A stretch of 64,000 nt of DNA from Coffea arabica (GCF_036785885.1 NC_092323.1:19166501-19230500); one strand, 5' to 3'; counted from the stretch's first letter, positions 36,101-47,500 are shown. The notes: generated by a model from the sequence alone, not told the origin. Numbers and translations: made by a program.

Positions 36101-39100
36101 ATAGCATTATGATGGAGTGCTAGCAACCCAAAATACAGCAAGCCTGGGGCGTGACAGTTCCTCTATGCATTATGAGAATCACAGAATAGCACTATGATGA
36201 TGTGCTAGCAACCCAAAAAACAGAAGTCAAACACAACACTAACACAATTAAAATATGACACATCTTTTAATCCTACCAGATATGATTCTAAAGTTCCAAT
36301 TCTAATTCCAAGCACCTTCCAACATGTGTTCTTATAGAAGTTGTCAATAAGCAAAAAAAACATATCAAAAATACCATGCATACTAACACATTGCCAGGAA
36401 CATGACATGTAAGCATGGTAATCTGCAACTAAGCAACCAAAAAAAATTTGAAAAAGACACTAACCTTCTATAATCAGGAATTCCACACTCTGTGCTAATT
36501 CCAGCACCAGTCAGAACAACAAGATTTGAACTGTAAAATTAGCAAGAATCGAAATTGGTCAGAGATTTTAACAAAATCATGTAAATAACAGTTTCCCTTA
36601 GAAAGGGAGTAAAACTGCCTTGGAATGGTAAAATTCATAATTAGGAATTTCAGGTGTCATAAATGAAACCTCTTTGAAACTGAAAGTGCACAGTTTTCTG
36701 CAACATTTTCACATATGTTATTTAAACAGCAGGTTAGCATGCAAAGGCTAGAGAAAAGTAGAAAACCAGTTTGGATTGGCTATCTTGAACATTCAAATTG
36801 TTAAATGGAAAACCTGAATTTAAAAACATATAGTGTCAATCCTTTAGAAAATAACTTTGAAGACCTTACAGAAATTCAATTCTTTTAAACCACACTGGAA
36901 CAGCATGTTCTTCAGTAAAAACTTGCAACTAAATTTAACTTTATATTTAAACAACTTAATGCATGCTGGTTCCTTCTGTAAGAAGGTAAACCAAATGTGC
37001 ATTTTAAACTCTCCCACACACATACTACACAAAGTACATATTAATTATATGGGATTGTTATGTCAAAGAGACCCTTATATGTAAAAAGTGACCCCTGGGG
37101 CAGGCTTTTTACGCGACAACCGAAAGTTTCAGAAGTAAGCAAATTATAGACAACTAAGGAACTCAAATTGAGTTAACTTTCCACATCCACAAAAGAGAAA
37201 AAGAAAGTGCTAATTGAATCATCAAAGAGGGAAAAATGGTGAGCTTTTTGAACTAGAGATCAATCTGGATCTATTCTTCTTGATTTAGTTAGAGTTATGA
37301 GTGCAATCAGATCAGTTGTCCTTGCCAAGTTGAGTGCACACACAGATGACAAGAAATTGAAGAATAAAGATGAGTTCTCTACAATCACATATATACTGCT
37401 CCTGCAGATTCTCCTGAGATTAATCTAACAGGTACACAAAAAAGTGATGCAATACCACCAATATCAATCATACCTCCTATCAAAAAATTGATAGAGAATG
37501 TTGACATCTTGAACACTAGGTGGATCTGAATCAGGAATTATCATCTTTTTCCTCAAACTTGAAGATGCCTTCTCTTTACTTTCTAAAGTAGCCCTTGGAA
37601 ATGAGATTCGGCAAGCTGTCTGCACATGCTTTGAGGATCCTTGAAAAGATAAAATCCTTCCCACTCTACCAAGAGGTTTTCTGTTCTTGCAAGTTGATTG
37701 AATGCAACCTGTAAATTAGGAAGACAAGACTTGTTTTCAGATTTTAGCTATCAATTACTTTCAGATATGGAAGAGCCAAAGCATATATCAAGATAATATC
37801 CAACTTGCTGTCAATATTTGGCTGAGCAATTCTCCTGTACTTCTCGGGCCCTGAATGGTAAAGGAGCAAAGTAAGAATTAAAACCATGCATGATGGGCCA
37901 ATTATCTATGGAACCACTCCAAAACAAGATAACAGTTAATAATCAAAACCGTTTATGACTCTCTGAAGCATTTGGAAGCATCATGACTTTAATTTCATAA
38001 ATGTTCCTGACAACATTTTCTCTTAGAGTACTCCTGTAGCTGTCTATGAGAAGAAACCCAGAGATTACTTTAAAAAAAAAATAGAAAGGGCACAAACCAA
38101 GTGCATTGCCTGGTCTAGATAAAGCTAAATGTGTAACAATTGCGTGCAAACATACTGTTGTCCAATGGATCACCGTGTAACAAGCTTATACTAGCGCAAA
38201 AGTTCACTCTTGGAAGAGATATGGACATGAAATTTCAAGAAAGGAAAAGAGGAAAAGAAGCATTGTGAAACAAGAATAGCACAGGGTGCACTAAGACAAT
38301 TTTGTCACCATTAAATTTTCTCACAGATAGCCTTAAAACCCACGGTTGAATCATCCCAAAACTGGAAATGTTGAACACATTCAATTTGGCCACATCAAAT
38401 ACTTTTAATCTCCTATGAATCACTCTCTTCTTAGGCAAGTGCCCTCAAAATTCAAGGCTGACAGCCAAGTTTTCAAATTAAAAAATGCAAATGTTAAATG
38501 CATTTAATTCAGCAACACTAAACAATTATACTCTCCTCAGAATCACTCACATCTTAGGCAAACAAACATTCAACACCAATAGACAATTTTAATTTAGCAC
38601 AGTAGAACTCAAGTAACTATAGCCTTCTTCATCAAAATTACAGAAAGAAATTAAAAGAAGAGAGACAATTTCCAGGACATGACATGATACAGCTCATAAG
38701 AGCACAAAAAGGTTTCTTTCTTTTCCTTCATTTGGATATATGTAAATATGTTCATTACACGTTGAAAATAATTGTCTACAAAGGACCGAAAAGAGAGAGA
38801 GAACATCATATAATCTGAATGAAATTTAAACCCAAATATGTTACAGTTTTTACCAAATTCTTGAAATTTCAAAATTTTGTCACCTAAGTTAAATAAACAA
38901 AGAATCCCATTAGATTATATTGACATGTAAATAGATGAAAGAGAAGACATAAGCATGTTTTTTTTAGCACAAACTATAAGCATATGTTCTCTTCAAAGCA
39001 ATTGAGAATTACACTGTCTTCGAAATTTTTGGGAACTGAGGTTTTAAGAAAACGAAATCTAGGACATTAAATATCACTTTTCTTGTCATGTTAAATCTGT

Positions 39101-40845
39101 AAATTGAGTTTTTGAATAAACATATTGCAATGGAGGGGGAAAAAACAATAGATAGTTATAGGAACTTGAAAATGTATCATTTCAGTATAGAATTAAAGTC
39201 CCACGAATTGAAGAATATTCAAATCCTATGAATTTGGCATGAAAGAAACTGAAATTTAAAGAATTTCATAAATCTACATATGCTATCAACAAAGATCATA
39301 CAAAAGATAATAAAATGAAAATTTGAAGAGAAAAGAGGTCTAAACTCTTGGAGGAGAAAAAGAAAACTCATAGGAAAGAGGAATTTATGAGTGAAAGACA
39401 GACAGTTTCTAAGCTAGTGGCCAAAACAGCTGGATTGGCAAGAAATTTCATAAGCGATTGCAAAATATTTGCCACAACTACAGTCTGGATTCTCCTCCAA
39501 ACTTTCTGCCTTCACCTTTCCAGTTGTGTTGTATATGCCACCAGCATCCAATTTCATGTCCTATATCAGGATATTCCAAGTGTTCACCGCTACCCATCAG
39601 AAGAAAGAATCCAAATTTAAACACCCAAAAGATCCAGAGCCAACATAATTTAAGCTTAAGTTTATGCCTACCCACTTTACATAAGGTGACAATAGTTTTT
39701 TTCTTTGATTCGATAATTCAGGACACACAACAATGTAATATATTATAAGTAATACATTTCCAATTACCAAATGACATATCAGGCAGTGTCAATCTTAACG
39801 ACTAAAATGATATAACATTTGCTAACTAACATATTTCTAGATCGATTCCCACACGTTACATTCACAATGTGATTTCCCCCTCAAGGAATAGCCAAATCAA
39901 TCATGGCATATATACAATTGAAGCAGACGAGTCTGACGTGATCAAATTATAAAAATATTAGATATATTTAAAAAAAACCTTCCATGTTTAATAGCTTTTC
40001 TGGAACATCATATTTTCCCAAAATTCTGGAAAGACGAAAGAATAAGAAAAATTACTCAAATAAACAAACGCACACCACTAGCCCAAAAGTTCCACTATTT
40101 AACAGTTACTCCTATTGGTCCATTGTCCTTCCTAAGCCCTAAGGCTCCTATATCCACCCTCCCCACTACACCTTCAACCGGAGCCAAACCAAACTCAGCT
40201 AAAATAACAAAAACTGATCTTCTCTCTCAAATACATAGAGCAGATCCAGAATATAACACCTTGCTCTAACTGTCAGATATATTCTACAAAAGGTTCAAAA
40301 TGAGAAAGCAAAAATTGAAAAAAAGAAGATCCCGCTTTTTCTTTCACTATCGCTGCCTGAAATTTAACCTCAAGGTTTTCATTAGGCATTTCTACTGGAT
40401 GAACATATAACTGTTCCCTTAAAAAAATTACTGTTTTCTTCCGTATATATCAATGACTATTATATTGTTTCTGTTCCTGGTTTCTGTACTATCATTTAAA
40501 AGTTATCTGAACAATATACCAGACCTAATATGCTTCATCTGTCTCACTAAAATATTTACTTCCTTCCCAAATGACCATTTCGGTGTTCAAATAACATAAA
40601 GCTAATTCACCAATATATAATCTAGTGTCAGTATATTCCCAGCAAAAAATAAAAATTACTACAATCAATTACAGCATCTCTGACAAATATTCTTGCATAA
40701 ATTACAGCACAACATTCAAACAGTGCAATATATTCCAGAAAACTAAAACACCATTGGAATAACCATTCAAGCTGCAAATAGATTTCTTGTATCAGACACT
40801 TACAGAAATAAAGGGTCTGTAAGGAAATCGGAAAGCCATGGCCAT
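18127..40845 (-). CDS. SRT2: SRT2-type sirtuin, NAD-dependent protein deacylase (10 exons, complete)
   Basis: Exons on the minus strand are 40845-40804, 37685-37474, 36530-36465, 27770-27725, 26032-25872, 25751-25622, 24076-23915, 21781-21654, 18369-18270 and 18183-18127. Every junction is GT/AG and phases agree, giving about 367 residues, the usual SRT2 length. Visible motifs are GAGISTECGIPDYR (93-106, NAD binding), TQNVDR (171-176), catalytic His in LELHGT (His189), zinc pairs C197/C200 and C263/C266, GSS (303-305) and VNLGET. This is the class II (SIRT4-like) pattern. The N-terminus MAMAFRFPYRPFIS is arginine-rich and lacks acidic residues, as in a mitochondrial presequence. Family knowledge places SRT2 mainly in mitochondria. 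Key residues are intact. The first acceptor is the only uncertain junction: 37708 fits better by sequence but breaks the frame with this ATG. Intron 3 is 8.7 kb and carries a MITE, a TRIM and a copia element. Confidence 0.93.
19542..19659. repeat. 59-bp tandem duplication in an SRT2 intron
   Basis: GGGCTAATTTACCTAACCAG at 19542 recurs at 19601. The two units differ by about one base, so this is a recent event. Confidence 0.92.
22172..22269. repeat. 49-bp tandem duplication in an SRT2 intron
   Basis: TTGTAGACTTTTAACTTCAT at 22172 is repeated at 22221 with three or so substitutions. Confidence 0.88.
24953..25385. repeat. About 211-bp degenerate tandem duplication in an SRT2 intron
   Basis: AAGGTAACTA (24953) recurs at 25164. 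It is followed in both copies by matching blocks in the same order: CCATCATATG/CCTTCATACG, AAAATGTACCA/ACAATGTACCA, ATATTTCA and GAGACAGATC. Confidence 0.75.
26173..26703. mobile_element. MITE with about 150-bp inverted repeats, SRT2 intron 4
   Basis: The left arm (AAAACATCTCTCAC, CCAAATGAATTTTTTC, ACTTTACGTCCCTTACAAA, AAGTCGGTAAAATTTGG) is the close reverse complement of the right arm ending at about 26703. The loop is about 230 bp with no coding. The outer limits and target duplication are not certain. It lies wholly within intron 4 (26033-27724) and does not touch splice sites. Confidence 0.8.
29246..29682. mobile_element. Mutator-type MITE, 437 bp, with 9-bp target duplication
   Basis: The element runs from GGGTAAAAAAC to GTTTTTTTACCC. 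It has inverted arms of about 165 bp (for example AACGGATTCCATCACCTTTA in the right arm against its complement in the left). It is flanked on both sides by TTAATTAAA (29237-29245 and 29683-29691). A 9-bp duplication with long inverted repeats is the Mutator superfamily signature. It lies in SRT2 intron 3 and has no transposase. Confidence 0.9.
31496..31642 (-). repeat. 3' LTR of the young copia element
   Basis: 147 bp, identical to 35184-35330. Begins TG and ends CA. Confidence 0.97.
31650..34973 (-). CDS. copia Pol polyprotein: protease, integrase, reverse transcriptase, RNase H
   Basis: This is one uninterrupted frame, opened by ATG at 34973, with about 1107 residues. In order it has the protease (WIIDSGATDHMSG); the integrase zinc finger (CRLGHPS to ECESCQLGKHH); the integrase core with the DDE residues in VHSDVWGP, LRSDNAKEY and NGVAERK; the reverse transcriptase with NAFLHGDL and the catalytic YVDDIVITG; and RNase H with GYSDADWAG, SSAESEYRAM and CDNQAA. 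Domain order PR-INT-RT-RH defines copia. All catalytic residues seen are intact. The frame begins in what looks like the linker after the gag zinc knuckle, so gag has been deleted. The frame stays open 11 codons upstream to about 35006 without another ATG. Stop TGA is at 31650-31652. Confidence 0.95.
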   Translation of the reverse strand: MVESFANGVTTDQVKSSSSAHRSQKTVIISEEDYVKFLQYQTTSHASLPSASLAQKGNDSWIIDSGATDHMSGTSKIFSNFQESTPFPHVTLADGSTTKVKGLGTVEINPSLPLSSVLYVPNLPFNLMSVSKLTKFLQCTVTFSPDSVVIQDLKTKRTIGGGHEHNGLYFLNFNGPIACPATVSPLEIHCRLGHPSLQNLKKLVPTLNQLSSLECESCQLGKHHRVSFAPKVNKRVSEPFLLVHSDVWGPSRVTSKLGFKYFVVFVDDFSRVTWLYLMKDRSELYSIFCAFVTEIKNQFGVPVRILRSDNAKEYFSTPFNTFMTKSGIIHQSSCPHTPQQNGVAERKIGHLIEIARTLLLHMNVPKQFWSDAVLTACYLINRMASNILEGQLPHSILFPHEPVFKLPHRIFGCVCFVHQLAPGVDKLDSRAIKCIFLGYARAQKGYRCYSPVLNRFFTCADVTFFESTPYFIKQSMSCELDQCPSFSSPVLPVPSPLLPELSSPPDSIARLSRPHLQVYSRRSMVEKVPDMPRTSPINSQSSNSGMTPSSELDLPIALRKGKRHCTSHPISNFVSYSRLSMSYSSFVASLDSISIPKSITYALNHPGWRLAMQEEMSALEQNGTWDLVPRPSGKPVVGCKWVYTIKVQPNGSIDRLKARLVARGFTQVYGVDYLETFSPVAKITSVRLLISLAATYNWPLHQLDVKNAFLHGDLKEEVYMEQPPGFVVQGENPRLVCRLKKSLYGLKQSPRAWFGRFSSVVMEFGLTRCGVDHSVFYRHSNAGKILLVVYVDDIVITGDDVVGIQKLKSNLQANFQTKDLGHLQYFLGIEVARSKYGIYLCQRKYVLDMLSEVGMLGCRPVDTPMDPNVKLAGDQGALLDDPKQYRRLVGKLNYLTVTRPDISFAVSVVSQFLDTPRTSHWDAVIRILRYLKSAPGKGLLYQNHGHTDIEGYSDADWAGSASDRRSTTGYCVFVGGNLVSWKSKKQTVVSRSSAESEYRAMAHTVCELVWLKSILLELGFEHKQPMNLVCDNQAAVHIASNPVFHERTKHIEVDCHFIREKLLDGVIKTSHVPSVDQLADVFTKSLGGSRVKYICNKLGAYDIYAPT
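35014..35129 (-). repeat. Tandem GTGAACAGT repeats in the copia leader
   Basis: About eight units of 12-15 bp follow the pattern (G)TGAACAGT-A/G-CCGC on the plus strand. They lie between the primer-binding site and the pol frame, where gag should start. The block is GC-rich in an AT-rich element. Confidence 0.9.
35184..35330 (-). repeat. 5' LTR of the young copia element
   Basis: 147 bp and carries the element's promoter in principle. It is adjacent to the tRNA-Met primer-binding site at 35173-35183. For a copia LTR it is short. Confidence 0.97.
35974..36222. repeat. Rearranged 3' flank of the TRIM
   Basis: A second LTR tail (GCCTGGGGCGTGACA at 36142-36156) is followed by GTTCC, which exactly matches the TRIM left target duplication. 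In addition, a block near 36086-36145 (AGAATAGCATTATGATGGAG, then GTGCTAGCAACCCAAAA) recurs near 36172-36222. The true right end of the TRIM may therefore be 36156, with extra sequence inserted after LTR2. Confidence 0.65.
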
Positions 40846-41020
40846 AGGAGCTGAATTGCTGGAAATCTTTTTGCGCTTTTTTCTTTAGGTGTTCAATTCT
40901 TCCCTTTCTTTCCCAATTGGGATGCATTGTCCTCCTCAGAAAATAAAAGGGCTTAAAAAAAAAAAGGCCTGATTTTGCTCCCCCTTACGTGGAAGCTTCA
41001 AAATCCTTAGCATAACGCTT
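40846..41020 (-). promoter_or_regulatory. SRT2 5' leader and proximal promoter region
   Basis: This is the sequence just upstream of the SRT2 ATG on the minus strand. An upstream ATG at 40927 opens a different frame that overlaps the main start, so it could act as an upstream open frame if transcription starts before it. No clear TATA box is evident. The foldback element begins at 41021, so little native promoter lies between the gene and transposon DNA. Confidence 0.4.
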
Positions 41021-41192
41021 GTTTCAATAGTTGCAATTTAGTTTCCCATGTTTGGCCTATGTGCGAAACTGGTCCTTAATATTTCAACTAAAATAAATTT
41101 GGTCCCGAAAGTTTCAAATTTGAGGCACTTGCCATTTAAGACAATTAATAGGAAATCAATAATGATTAATCATCAAAATCAAATTACCATTA

Positions 41193-41286
41193 GGAAGAGG
41201 GATGGGTTGGGTAGTACCAAGGGTGAGAATAGAAATGAAAGGTCTTGGATTCAAGGCATCCACTTACACTAGATAAAAAAAAATTT
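41193..41286 (+). mobile_element. tRNA-derived SINE, plus strand, with 11-bp target duplication
   Basis: About 94 bp, with GGTCTTGGATTCAAGGC resembling a B box, then CTTACACTAGAT and an A-tail. It is flanked by AATTACCATTA at 41182-41192 and 41287-41297. It is inserted in the left arm of the foldback element. Confidence 0.8.
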
Positions 41287-42902
41287 AATTACCATTAGCC
41301 AAAAGTTTTTTGGCATTGCACCTATAATCACTAATATCTTGAATTTAGATTATTATGGTCCCTTAGATTTTAAATAGTTATAGCCACATTTTCAATTTGA
41401 AAATGAAAACAGATATGAATTGATTAAATATACAATACATGTGCTCTCTACTTCCTATAGAATTTCATAAACACTTCATATCATTTTGATCTAAAGAGCA
41501 TCCCTTTATTAAATAAGTTGTAGTTGTAATACAATATAAATTTGATATGTAAAACAAAAATTAGTATAAGAAAAGGAAAAAAAAATTGTAGTTTTAGTAT
41601 ATAGCTTTATTAATTTCGACTACACAAATTCTTGCATGACTAGTGGACATAAGCTGCAAATTGGTGTAGTTAGTAGTTTAATTATAAAAACTATTGAATA
41701 TAAGTACAAATGAAGTGTTTTTAGGAATCTCTGAAAAACAAAAAACTTCCTCTATTTTGTTGTTTTTCCTACCTATTAAATCCAATGTTCCAATAGTAAA
41801 GTTTTAAAATATTTATTTTACTATTTGTTTACCCTGATAATTTTATCGTGTGATTCGAATAACTATACAAAAAGCCAATTCAGCTCATACTCAATTGATA
41901 ACCTATTGAAATTGAAAAAAGAAAGACGAACAATCTAACTTACATATAAAACAAATTTTTTATTTCTTAAAGGGTCATTTAATTGAGTGTTTAATTATCA
42001 ATACAAATGACAGTAATAATGAGTTCATTATCATTTAACTCTTCATAGTGCAAAAGTAATACATACATATATACACACATACATACATACATGCATGCAT
42101 ATATGTGTGTGTGTGTGTGTTATGCCAAATCTAACACCAACTATGCAAATGAAAAAGTCTATGAGAAATTAGTGGGATGAATGAATTAAATAAAAAGAAA
42201 AAGAAAAGGAAAAAGTTGTACTTAACTTTTGCACATTTTTCAATACAATTTCAATCTAATTTGCATATTGGAATATGAGTCCTCTCTCTAGTAGAGGCAT
42301 TTTCTCTCTCTAAAAAGAGAGTTCTATCTCCCCGTGGTAGGAGCTCCAGACAGCACCGAAAAGTTACTTTTTGAATCTTGAATTTGAAATACACCTACTC
42401 AAATTCAACCGGTTGGCGTACTTATTTCTCAACACTCCTGGCTTTCCGAGCAGCATTAAACTGCTCAGAAAGCAAAACTCTGTCGGAAAAACACCAACAT
42501 TAACAAGCTGAAATCTCAGTTCCCTGTTTTAAGTTCATACGAAAAGGAAAACAAAAAAACAAAAAAATCCAAGTCTGCAAAATTCTCGCAGCTTCAGCTG
42601 ACCAGTCGCCATCCTAGTAGTATAAGAAAACTAAGGAGAAAGAAGAGGGTTGACCAAGCTAGAGCTCTGGATCACAGCTAACAAACCACCTGGAGACTCT
42701 AACAAAGCTGAGACAGGTAATTTCATGGACATAACTATCTCGTCCTAGCCTTAGTTTTGTGTCTTGTTTGGCTTTCGTTTCTTCCTTCCAGGATGCTTGA
42801 ACCAGGAGAAATATAGTAGATTTTCTCCTTCTCACATAGGTTTTGTGACTATCCAGACTCTGAGGGGTAGTGTGTGGTATACCAACAGTATTTGCTAAGA
42901 CA

Positions 42903-44440
42903 ATGACGGATGAACTGGCTGAGATCATGCAGAACTTTGACCTTTCTAGCACAGAACTTCAAGCTACTAGCCTTGGTAGCGAGGAGATAGGGAGAGGGGT
43001 GAAAGAATGCAAAATCAGCTTGATTGGTAAAGTAATGGGAGAGAAAGTCTCAAACTACACTGGGGTCAAAAACTTTGTGACAACAACTTGGGGGTACCCT
43101 AGAGAACTGAGAGTGGTGGAACTAGGATCGAATATGTTTCATTCATTCTACCGGTGGAAAGTGACAGGGAGAAGATCCTGAATAGAGGACCTTGGATAAT
43201 GGATAACCAAGTGCTTGTTCTGAACAATTGGTATGAAGGAATAGAGAAGGATGAAAGGGCATTCTGCTTAGCACCTCTATGGATTCAAGTTTGGAACTTG
43301 CCAGTACACTGGATGTCGAAAGAGGCAGGGAAGAAAATAGGTTCAATCTTTCACCAGGTGAGAGAGGTGATAGTTCCCTAGACTGGGGGTAAAAAGAAGT
43401 TAGACATTTGAAACTTCTAGTGGTTGTTAACATTTGCCAACCCCTGCTGAGAGAAACCATTGTTAAGGTTGGAGATGTAACTAAGTGGGCTAGTTTCAAA
43501 TATAAGATATGCCCAGATTTTTGCTACAATTGTGGCATTATAGGACACAGTAAAAGGACATGCAAAAAGCAAGTCTATACTGGATGGGGGAAGAAGGATA
43601 ATCAATATGGTCTGTGGTTGAGGGTTGGTAATCTGAGAAGTTCTCCATAGGAAAAACAATCCAGTATTGTGTACAACCCTCAAGCACATCACTGGAGACT
43701 CCAAGATGGGGAGTGGAAGGAGAAAGGGAGGAATGGTGTGCAGGAAGGTAAGCATAAGAACCAGACACCAAAGGCTAATACCAGCATCAAAGAGTCTGGA
43801 AATGAGATTAGAACTCAGTCATTAGGAGAGAGTAGTCAGGAAGAACAGTGGAGAGGTATAATTGACGAACTGAGCATACAATCTAATAAGTCTACTGAAG
43901 TGGTTAATAGTGTAGGGGGTAATAGAGCTAGAGATCAACTCCCAAAGGAATCAAGGGATGGGTATGAGGTACACAAGGAACAAAGTAGGAGTTTAGGGGA
44001 AGGTAAACAAATAGGGGAAAAGGGAAAGGAATGAGTTAACTCAGACATACTGATGATGGAAGGAGGAAATGGCATTGTGATGGTTCAGCTCCCCAAGACT
44101 GGGAACTGTGAAGAGGGAGACACAGAAATGGAGTCCATAAGCATGAGAGCAGAATTGGAACCAAAGATGAAAGAGGCTCTAGATAGACAGAATAGAAGAA
44201 TTCTGAGAGTCCTGAGATCCCCCAAGAAACAAAGGCAGCCTCTAAGTGATATTAACACTAATACCATCAGAGAGAGGAAGTCAGGAAAAAGGAAAGGGGT
44301 CATAGGGGAAATGGAAATGGTAATTAATGAGGACAGCATGCAAAATGGAAAGAGGAATAAAATTGAGTTGAATGGAACCTCAATAGGTATTGATACTGAG
44401 GGGGAGGGGTCCAATCCAAAATGGACCCCATTAGATAAAT
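42903..44440 (+). pseudogene. LINE ORF1 (RNA-binding, CCHC zinc knuckle), frameshifted
   Basis: The frame opens MTDELAEIMQNFDLSS. Near 43150 it shifts to a frame with EKILNRGPWIMDNQVLVLNN and PLWIQVWNLP, the conserved region of the plant LINE ORF1 (DUF4283-type) domain. A stop at 43379-43381 breaks it again. A single zinc knuckle CYNCGIIGHSKRTC follows near 43520-43563. The C-terminal tail (43669-44440) is charged and low-complexity, as is usual. The protein would bind LINE RNA; here it cannot be made whole. Confidence 0.8.
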
Positions 44441-44519
44441 GAGAGTTCTGGTGTGAAATTGTCAAGGAGTGGGGAGCTCCTTGACAATTCCACAACTGAG
44501 AGAGGTGAACAACCTCTCC

Positions 44520-47500
44520 TCTCCAAGTGTGTTGTTTTTGTGTTGAAATCAAGAATAGAAGTAAATATATGGAAAAGGTAAAAAATATTTTGAAGTTTGA
44601 TGAGATAGCAATAGTGGAAGCTATGAGTAAGACAGAAGGTATGGCCCTCATGTGGAAAGAGGAGGTTAGGATCAAGCAAGTTTTAAGAACTGCCTTTACT
44701 ATTGAAGCTCAAATAGAAGATCAGGAGAGTAGGAGTGAGTGGTGGTTTATAGGGATTTATGCCAGCTGTGAGGACCAAATAAGAAAATAGCAGTAGAGAG
44801 TGATTCAGGCAAGGAAAGATCTTTGAGGGAAAAATGGTTATTAGCAGGTGATTTCAATGACATACTGTTGAATGATGAAAAGTGGGATGTAATTGGAGAG
44901 AAGAAGGTAGTTTCAAGGCCTTTAAAGATTTTATCAATGAGAACCAGTTGATGGAAGTAGGCTTTGAGGGTCACCCTTGGACTTGGTGCAACAATTGGGA
45001 AGGCGAAGGAGAAATTAAGCAAAGACTGGACAGAGGGTTATGTAGCTTTCCTTGGTACCAAACTTTTGATAAGGTCAGCTGCAAACACTTGAACTCATTT
45101 GCCTCAGACCACAGCATGTTGATGTTTGACACCAAACCAGGTCAGGATAGGAGAAAGAAAAGGTTTTACTTTGATAAAAGGTGGCTCCAAAATGGAGAGA
45201 TCAATGAGATTGTAGAGCAGGCTTGGAAACAAGGAGATGAAGGCACAAAGATGTACAGAGTAACACAGCAGATTAAGAGGTGCAGAACTGCACTGCTAAA
45301 ATGGAAAAATAAGCTCCAAAGTAATTCGAAGATTAACATTGAAAGGATCAAGAGACAATTGCATGCACTAAAAGAAAGTGACATAGGTGACAAGAAGAGC
45401 AAGGGGAAACTTCTGAAGAGTAGGTTAAGAGAAGCCTATAGAGAGGAGGAGGTTTATTGGAGCCAAAAAGCCAGATTGTAGTGGCTAAAGGAAGGGGACA
45501 AGAACACTAAGTTCTTTCATACCTGTGTTAAGGATAGAAGGAGGAAAAACAGAATTGCGGATATCCAGAAAGAGAATGGAACTTGGACTAAGAATGAAGA
45601 GGAGTTAAGTGCTGAAATTGCCAGTTACTATAGGGACCTCTTCAAAACATCAGAGGAAGGAGACATGGAGGAAATTCTGAGTGGTATACCTCACACTATC
45701 TTAGGAAGTATGAATGATAGGCTGACAAAACCTGTAGATGAGGAAGAGATCAAATATGCCATTTTCTCTATGAATCTAGACAAAGTCCCTAGAATAGATG
45801 GGATGCCTCTTATCTTTTTCCAGAAGTTTTGGAACATTGTTAAGAAAAACTTAATCAGTGCTATTCAAACATTCTTTCATACTGTTCATCTCATCAAGTC
45901 AATCAACCATACAGTTATCTCTCTCATTCCCAAAGTCATGAACCCCACATCCCTTAAGCACTATAAGCATATTAGTTTGTGCACAATTGTGTATAAAATC
46001 ATAGCTAAAGTCCTTGCTGATAGACTGAAGCAGGTTCTCCATTTCTGTATCAGTAAGAACCAGTCAACCTTTATTGTTGGAAGGCAAATCGTAGATAATA
46101 TTATGATTTCCCATGAGTTCTTATATTATCTAAAAAACAAAAGGCTAGGGAAAGATGATTTTATGGCTGTAAAATTGGATATGTCAAAAGCTTATGACAG
46201 GGTTGAATGGAGGTTCTTGGAAGCAGTGATACAGAAAATGGGATTCAATGACAAATGGAGAAGGTGGATCATGGAATGCTTGTCAACAGTTTCTTATTCC
46301 TTCACAATCAATAGCGAGGTCAGAGAATATGTGATTTCTCATAGGGGAATTAGATAGGATGATCCTCTATCACCCTATCGATTCCTCTTATGCTAAGAAG
46401 GACTATCTAATCTACTCCACAAAGCTATTGAGGATAAAAGAATCGCAGGGCTGAAAATCAGTAGACAGGGTCCTAGTGTAACTTACCTATTTTTTGCAGA
46501 TGACTCTCTAATATTTTGTAAGGTAGACCCTCAGAATGCAGTTGAGCTTAGGAGATTACTTCAAGTGTATGAGAAAGGAACAGGACAGAAGATTAACATA
46601 GAAAAGTTCTCAGTTTTCTTTAGCAGAAATGTGAAACATGAGACAAAGCAGGATACTAGTCAAGCACTGGGAGATATTCAGCTGGTTAATCAAGGGCAAT
46701 ACCTGGGGTTTCCAATGGTGGTCACTAGAACCAAGCAACAGCTATTTGGGTACATCAAAGATAACATTCAACAGAGGTTAAAGAAGTAATGCTTAAATCT
46801 GTAGCTCTAGCAATGCCAACGTTTACTATGTCATGTTTCAAGCTTCCCAAAAGGCTATGTAAAGATATAAACTCCATCATGGCAAATTATTGGTAGGGAG
46901 AGGCAAATGGAAGAAACAAAATGCACTGGAGCTCCTGGAGCAATATCTCTTTGGATAGATAATCTGGAGGATTAGGATTTAAGGATTTAGGGGTATTTAA
47001 CACAGCTCTGCTTGGCAAGCAGGTTTGAAAACTACTTACACAACTAAATCTGTTGGTCAGTAAGGTGTTAAAAGCCAGATACCATCCAAAGGATTCGATC
47101 TTTAAGTGTAAGGTACCAGAAAATGTCTCGTGAATTTGGAAAGGATTGATGGGGGCTAGGAAGCTGGTGGAAAAAGGAGTTAGGATAGCTAATGGAAAGA
47201 GTACCAACATATGGGAGGACTGTTGGATCCCAAATAATCACCAAAAAAACCACAAGGATGCATCCTATAGAAGGTTGAGGAACTGATACTCCAAAGGAAA
47301 TGGAATGGACAGCTAATATTCAGGAACTTCAATAGTAAGGAGGCAGAAAGGATTCTGAGCATTCCCATAAGCTTAGTTGATAGAGAGGATAGTAACTTTT
47401 GGATCTATGGAACAAATGGCAACTACTCAGTCTGTTCAACATACAGGATACAAGCACAAGAAAAGGTGGAACAGAAGAGAGAAGCCAAGGACAATGCTAG

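Noticed and set aside
42060..42120. CATA/TG repeats considered as a regulatory or Z-DNA element
   Set aside because: Ordinary microsatellite in the loop of the foldback element.
44085..44675. 196-residue minus-strand open frame
   Set aside because: Antisense to LINE ORF1 and the ORF2 start; the plus strand carries the real LINE motifs.
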